DNA of 64,000 nt from Nocardia miyunensis NBRC 108239 (lineage in GTDB: Bacteria; Actinomycetota; Actinomycetes; Mycobacteriales; Mycobacteriaceae). Below, one piece after another: positions 62,300 to 64,000 of the stretch (its first letter is position 1; the number at the start of each line of letters is the position of its first letter). A program made the position numbers and the translations under genes. The notes beneath the pieces were generated by a model, which did not search any database, was not told the DNA's origin, and was given only the letters and a program-made list of their open reading frames with translations. The stretch spans positions 310,001 through 374,000 of the forward strand of contig NZ_BDBQ01000001.1 in assembly GCF_001613065.1 (NCBI RefSeq), in the 5' to 3' direction.

Positions 62300-62326
62300 A
62301 GAACGCTATTCTGAAAACCGCGTTCT
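62300..62326. promoter_or_regulatory. Inverted repeat AGAACGC-N13-GCGTTCT
   Basis: Perfect 7-bp arms lie just before the start of the quinone oxidoreductase. Within it, TTCTGAA occurs twice as a direct repeat (62309-62315 and 62323-62329). It is a likely regulator site or part of the promoter of that gene. Confidence 0.45.
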
Positions 62327-62352
62327 GAAGTTTACCGATGAGGAGACGACCA

Positions 62353-63339
62353 ATGCGTGCGGTTCGATGTGAGGCATACGGCGGGCCCGAAACCCTCAAC
62401 GTCAGAGACATCCCCGTTCCGGTGGCGGGTCCCCGGCAGGTAGTCGTCCGAGTGGAGGCCGCAGCCGTCAATTACCCCGATGTGCTCGTCGCCGCCGACC
62501 ACTATCAGGTGAGCGTTCCGACGCCTTTCACCGTGGGAAGCGAGTTCGCGGGCACCGTGCTGTCCGTCGGCCCCGGAGTGCGGGCCGTCGCACCCGGAGA
62601 CCCGGTGGCGGGCGTGTCGTTCACCGGCGCCTTCGCGGAGAAGATCGCGGTACCCGAATCCGCCCTGTCGCCAATTCCGCACGGATTGAGCATGATCCAG
62701 GCCGCGGCATTCGGCGTCACGTATCGAACGGCGTATCACTCGCTCGTCACCATCGGCGAGATGCGGCCCGGTGACTCGGTGGTCGTACTGGGTGCCGCAG
62801 GCGGAGTGGGGACCGCGTGTGTCGACATCGCGACACGACTCGGGGGCCGAGTGATCGCGGCGGCGGCGTCCGAGGCGCGAATCGAATTGTGCCGCCGACT
62901 CGGCGCGGTCGCGGGTATCGCCTACGAGCATGAGGACCTGAAGGAACGCATCAAGGTGATCACCGGCGGGCGCGGCGCCGACGTGATCATCGATCCTGTC
63001 GGTGGCGCATACGCCGAACAGTCGATCCGCGCGATCGCCTGGGGCGGACGCTACGTGTGCGTCGGCTTCGCGAACGGCGAGATTCCGCGCATACCGATGA
63101 ATCTCGTTCTCCTGAAAGGGGCGATCCTGCGTGGCTTCGAGATCAGGACACTCGCCGAACACCGGCCCGACGCCGTGGCCGAGGGCAAGAAGGCGATCGC
63201 ACGCCTGATCTCCGAGGGCATGCGACCGCACGTGTCCGAGGTGTGGCCCCTCGAGGATGCGCCCCGCGCACTCGCACTGATGCAGGACCGCGCGGCCCAC
63301 GGGAAGATCGTCCTGGACCCCACGATGCGACCACGGTGA
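62353..63339 (+). CDS. NADPH:quinone oxidoreductase-type zinc-free alcohol dehydrogenase (MDR)
   Basis: A 328-residue medium-chain reductase. The substrate domain has AAVNYPDVLVAADHYQVSVP (quinone oxidoreductase signature) and PFTVGSEFAGTVLSVG. The nucleotide domain has VVVLGAAGGVGTACVDIATR. No zinc-binding cysteine set is present. It reduces quinones or 2-alkenals or enoyl esters with NADPH. ATG 62353 follows GAGGAGACG. An ATG at 62338 is less likely. It is a single gene, divergent from the SDR operon. Related proteins act on crotonyl-CoA-type or polyketide-type enoyl groups. Confidence 0.9.
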   Translation: MRAVRCEAYGGPETLNVRDIPVPVAGPRQVVVRVEAAAVNYPDVLVAADHYQVSVPTPFTVGSEFAGTVLSVGPGVRAVAPGDPVAGVSFTGAFAEKIAVPESALSPIPHGLSMIQAAAFGVTYRTAYHSLVTIGEMRPGDSVVVLGAAGGVGTACVDIATRLGGRVIAAAASEARIELCRRLGAVAGIAYEHEDLKERIKVITGGRGADVIIDPVGGAYAEQSIRAIAWGGRYVCVGFANGEIPRIPMNLVLLKGAILRGFEIRTLAEHRPDAVAEGKKAIARLISEGMRPHVSEVWPLEDAPRALALMQDRAAHGKIVLDPTMRPR

Positions 63340-63438
63340 GGGGGTGCCGACTCAGTGCACATACGCCGGGCCAAACGCCACAGTAGGTAACGGCCGCCGC
63401 TCGAGACCGATTCGGTGCCACTTCGACCGTCGGCCGAG

Positions 63439-63888
63439 TCACGGCCGCGCCGGTTGACGGGCGGCGAACCAGCCGCCCGGAACTGCCGCGTCGACGGCGA
63501 CCAACCGGTGTGCGAACAGCCACTTCTCCCCTGCCTCGACCAGGATGTCGCGGTAGCGGCCCCAGTGGTCGGGGCCGTAGGCGGTCAGTACCACGAAGTA
63601 CGAGGATGTTTCGATCCGGCCGGGAGCGATCGAGTCGAACCGAAGATTGGTCACGAAGTGCCGAATGATCCGCGGTGCGGTCGATTCGGAACCCCGATCC
63701 GGCGCCGCCGAGAGCATCTCGATGATCGCGGCACGGCCGACTGCCGGTGGGCGGCCCTTGACCTCGAGTATTCCGTCCTCGGCGAAGCATCCAGCCAGCT
63801 CCGCGAGCCGCATCCGGTCCCCGCTGTGCGCGTACGCGGCGACAAGGTCACGCACTTTCTCGCGAGCGATCAGTTCGGCGTGATCCAT
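63439..63888 (-). CDS. SnoaL-like / nuclear-transport-factor-2 fold protein
   Basis: A 149-residue cone-shaped alpha+beta barrel. The pattern DLVAAYAHSGDRMRLAELAG, CFAEDGILEVKGR and RHFVTNLRFDSI, then SSYFVVLTAYGPDHWGRY, is typical of steroid isomerase-like or scytalone-dehydratase-like NTF2 proteins and also of beta-subunit-like proteins. ATG 63888 follows AGGAGGACGG. An upstream frame to 63918 is likely not used. It ends convergent with the quinone oxidoreductase and follows an SDR gene (63940) by 51 bp. It could act as isomerase, dehydratase or binding protein. Confidence 0.84.
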   Translation of the reverse strand: MDHAELIAREKVRDLVAAYAHSGDRMRLAELAGCFAEDGILEVKGRPPAVGRAAIIEMLSAAPDRGSESTAPRIIRHFVTNLRFDSIAPGRIETSSYFVVLTAYGPDHWGRYRDILVEAGEKWLFAHRLVAVDAAVPGGWFAARQPARP

Positions 63889-63939
63889 TCCGTCCTCCTG
63901 GTTCGGCGATGCGCTCACCCATCGGGCAGAAGTGGGCCT

Positions 63940-64000
63940 TCAGTACAGACCGCCGTCCACCCGGATCAGTGATGCCGTGGTGTAACTCGATGCCGGGCTG
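63940..64000 (-). CDS. Short-chain dehydrogenase, C-terminal end only
   Basis: The last 19 codons before the TGA (63942-63940) read SPASSYTTASLIRVDGGLY, the classical SDR tail (TG..L.VDGG). The rest is outside the window. It is upstream of the SnoaL-like gene on the same strand with a 51-bp gap, so an operon is likely. Confidence 0.75.
   Translation of the reverse strand, partial: SPASSYTTASLIRVDGGLY

Overview
The window is high-GC actinobacterial DNA, most likely from Nocardia or a close mycolic-acid relative. This rests on the GC-rich wobble positions, frequent GTG/TTG starts, an F420-type luciferase-like oxidoreductase, a mycofactocin-type short-chain dehydrogenase, several FadD/FadE/Ech-type genes and many TetR regulators. 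I saw no rRNA, tRNA, CRISPR array or recognisable transposase. Almost everything is a catabolic accessory island. It encodes oxygenases, five AMP-forming acyl-CoA ligases, four intact acyl-CoA dehydrogenases (one fused), five crotonases, one intact thiolase, five thioesterases, several SDRs and a branched-chain-type ABC importer. The substrate cannot be read from sequence. The gene set fits stepwise oxidation of a cyclic or branched hydrophobic compound to a carboxylic acid, followed by beta-oxidation (inference).

Layout. 1-2.2 kb: plant-type ferredoxin (cut by the window edge), Rieske oxygenase and TetR on the minus strand. 2.4-5 kb: TesB thioesterase converging on an acyl-CoA ligase. 5.5-6.3 kb: HSD10-like SDR. 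6.7-15.2 kb: minus-strand genes for a fused acyl-CoA dehydrogenase, DoxX, aldo-keto reductase, two ligases and a flavin oxidoreductase. 15.3-20.7 kb: a tight minus-strand operon of two crotonases, a flavin oxidoreductase, a hydrolase and three thioesterases. 21-25.8 kb: plus-strand ABC importer with LivH, LivM and LivG fused into one chain. 26.3-31 kb: minus-strand ligase, dehydrogenase, thiolase, hydratase operon, divergent from a second dehydrogenase at 31.2 kb. 33.1-35.6 kb: amidohydrolase, small Cys-rich protein and LLM oxidoreductase. 36.5-39.8 kb: ferredoxin, broken ferredoxin reductase, P450, SDR and CMD-like protein. 40-52.9 kb: a scarred zone with many pseudogenes between intact catabolic genes. 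53-58.6 kb: minus-strand aldehyde dehydrogenase, tandem CoA-transferase and ligase. 58.8-64 kb: TetR, mycofactocin-type SDR, double-hotdog hydratase, SDR, quinone oxidoreductase and SnoaL-like protein.

Two themes stand out. First, regulation: palindromic TetR-type sites recur. The 17-mer ACATAGTGAACTATGTT is present identically upstream of the 5.5 kb SDR and of the 15.3-20.7 kb operon, with degenerate versions at 58.6 and 62.2 kb. TAACT-N8-AGTTA lies beside two paralogous TetR genes, and a 20-bp perfect palindrome inside an array of TAGGTTA half-sites lies in front of the fused dehydrogenase. Second, decay: the Rieske-TetR module at 0.1-2.2 kb has a ruined second copy at 50.9-52.3 kb, and a third TetR relative at 40.7-41.3 kb is frameshifted. 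The P450 ferredoxin reductase has lost its middle. Remnants of a thiolase and of a 2-oxoacid dehydrogenase (E1-beta and lipoyl domain) are also present. The island looks like it was built by duplication and is now being partly pruned.
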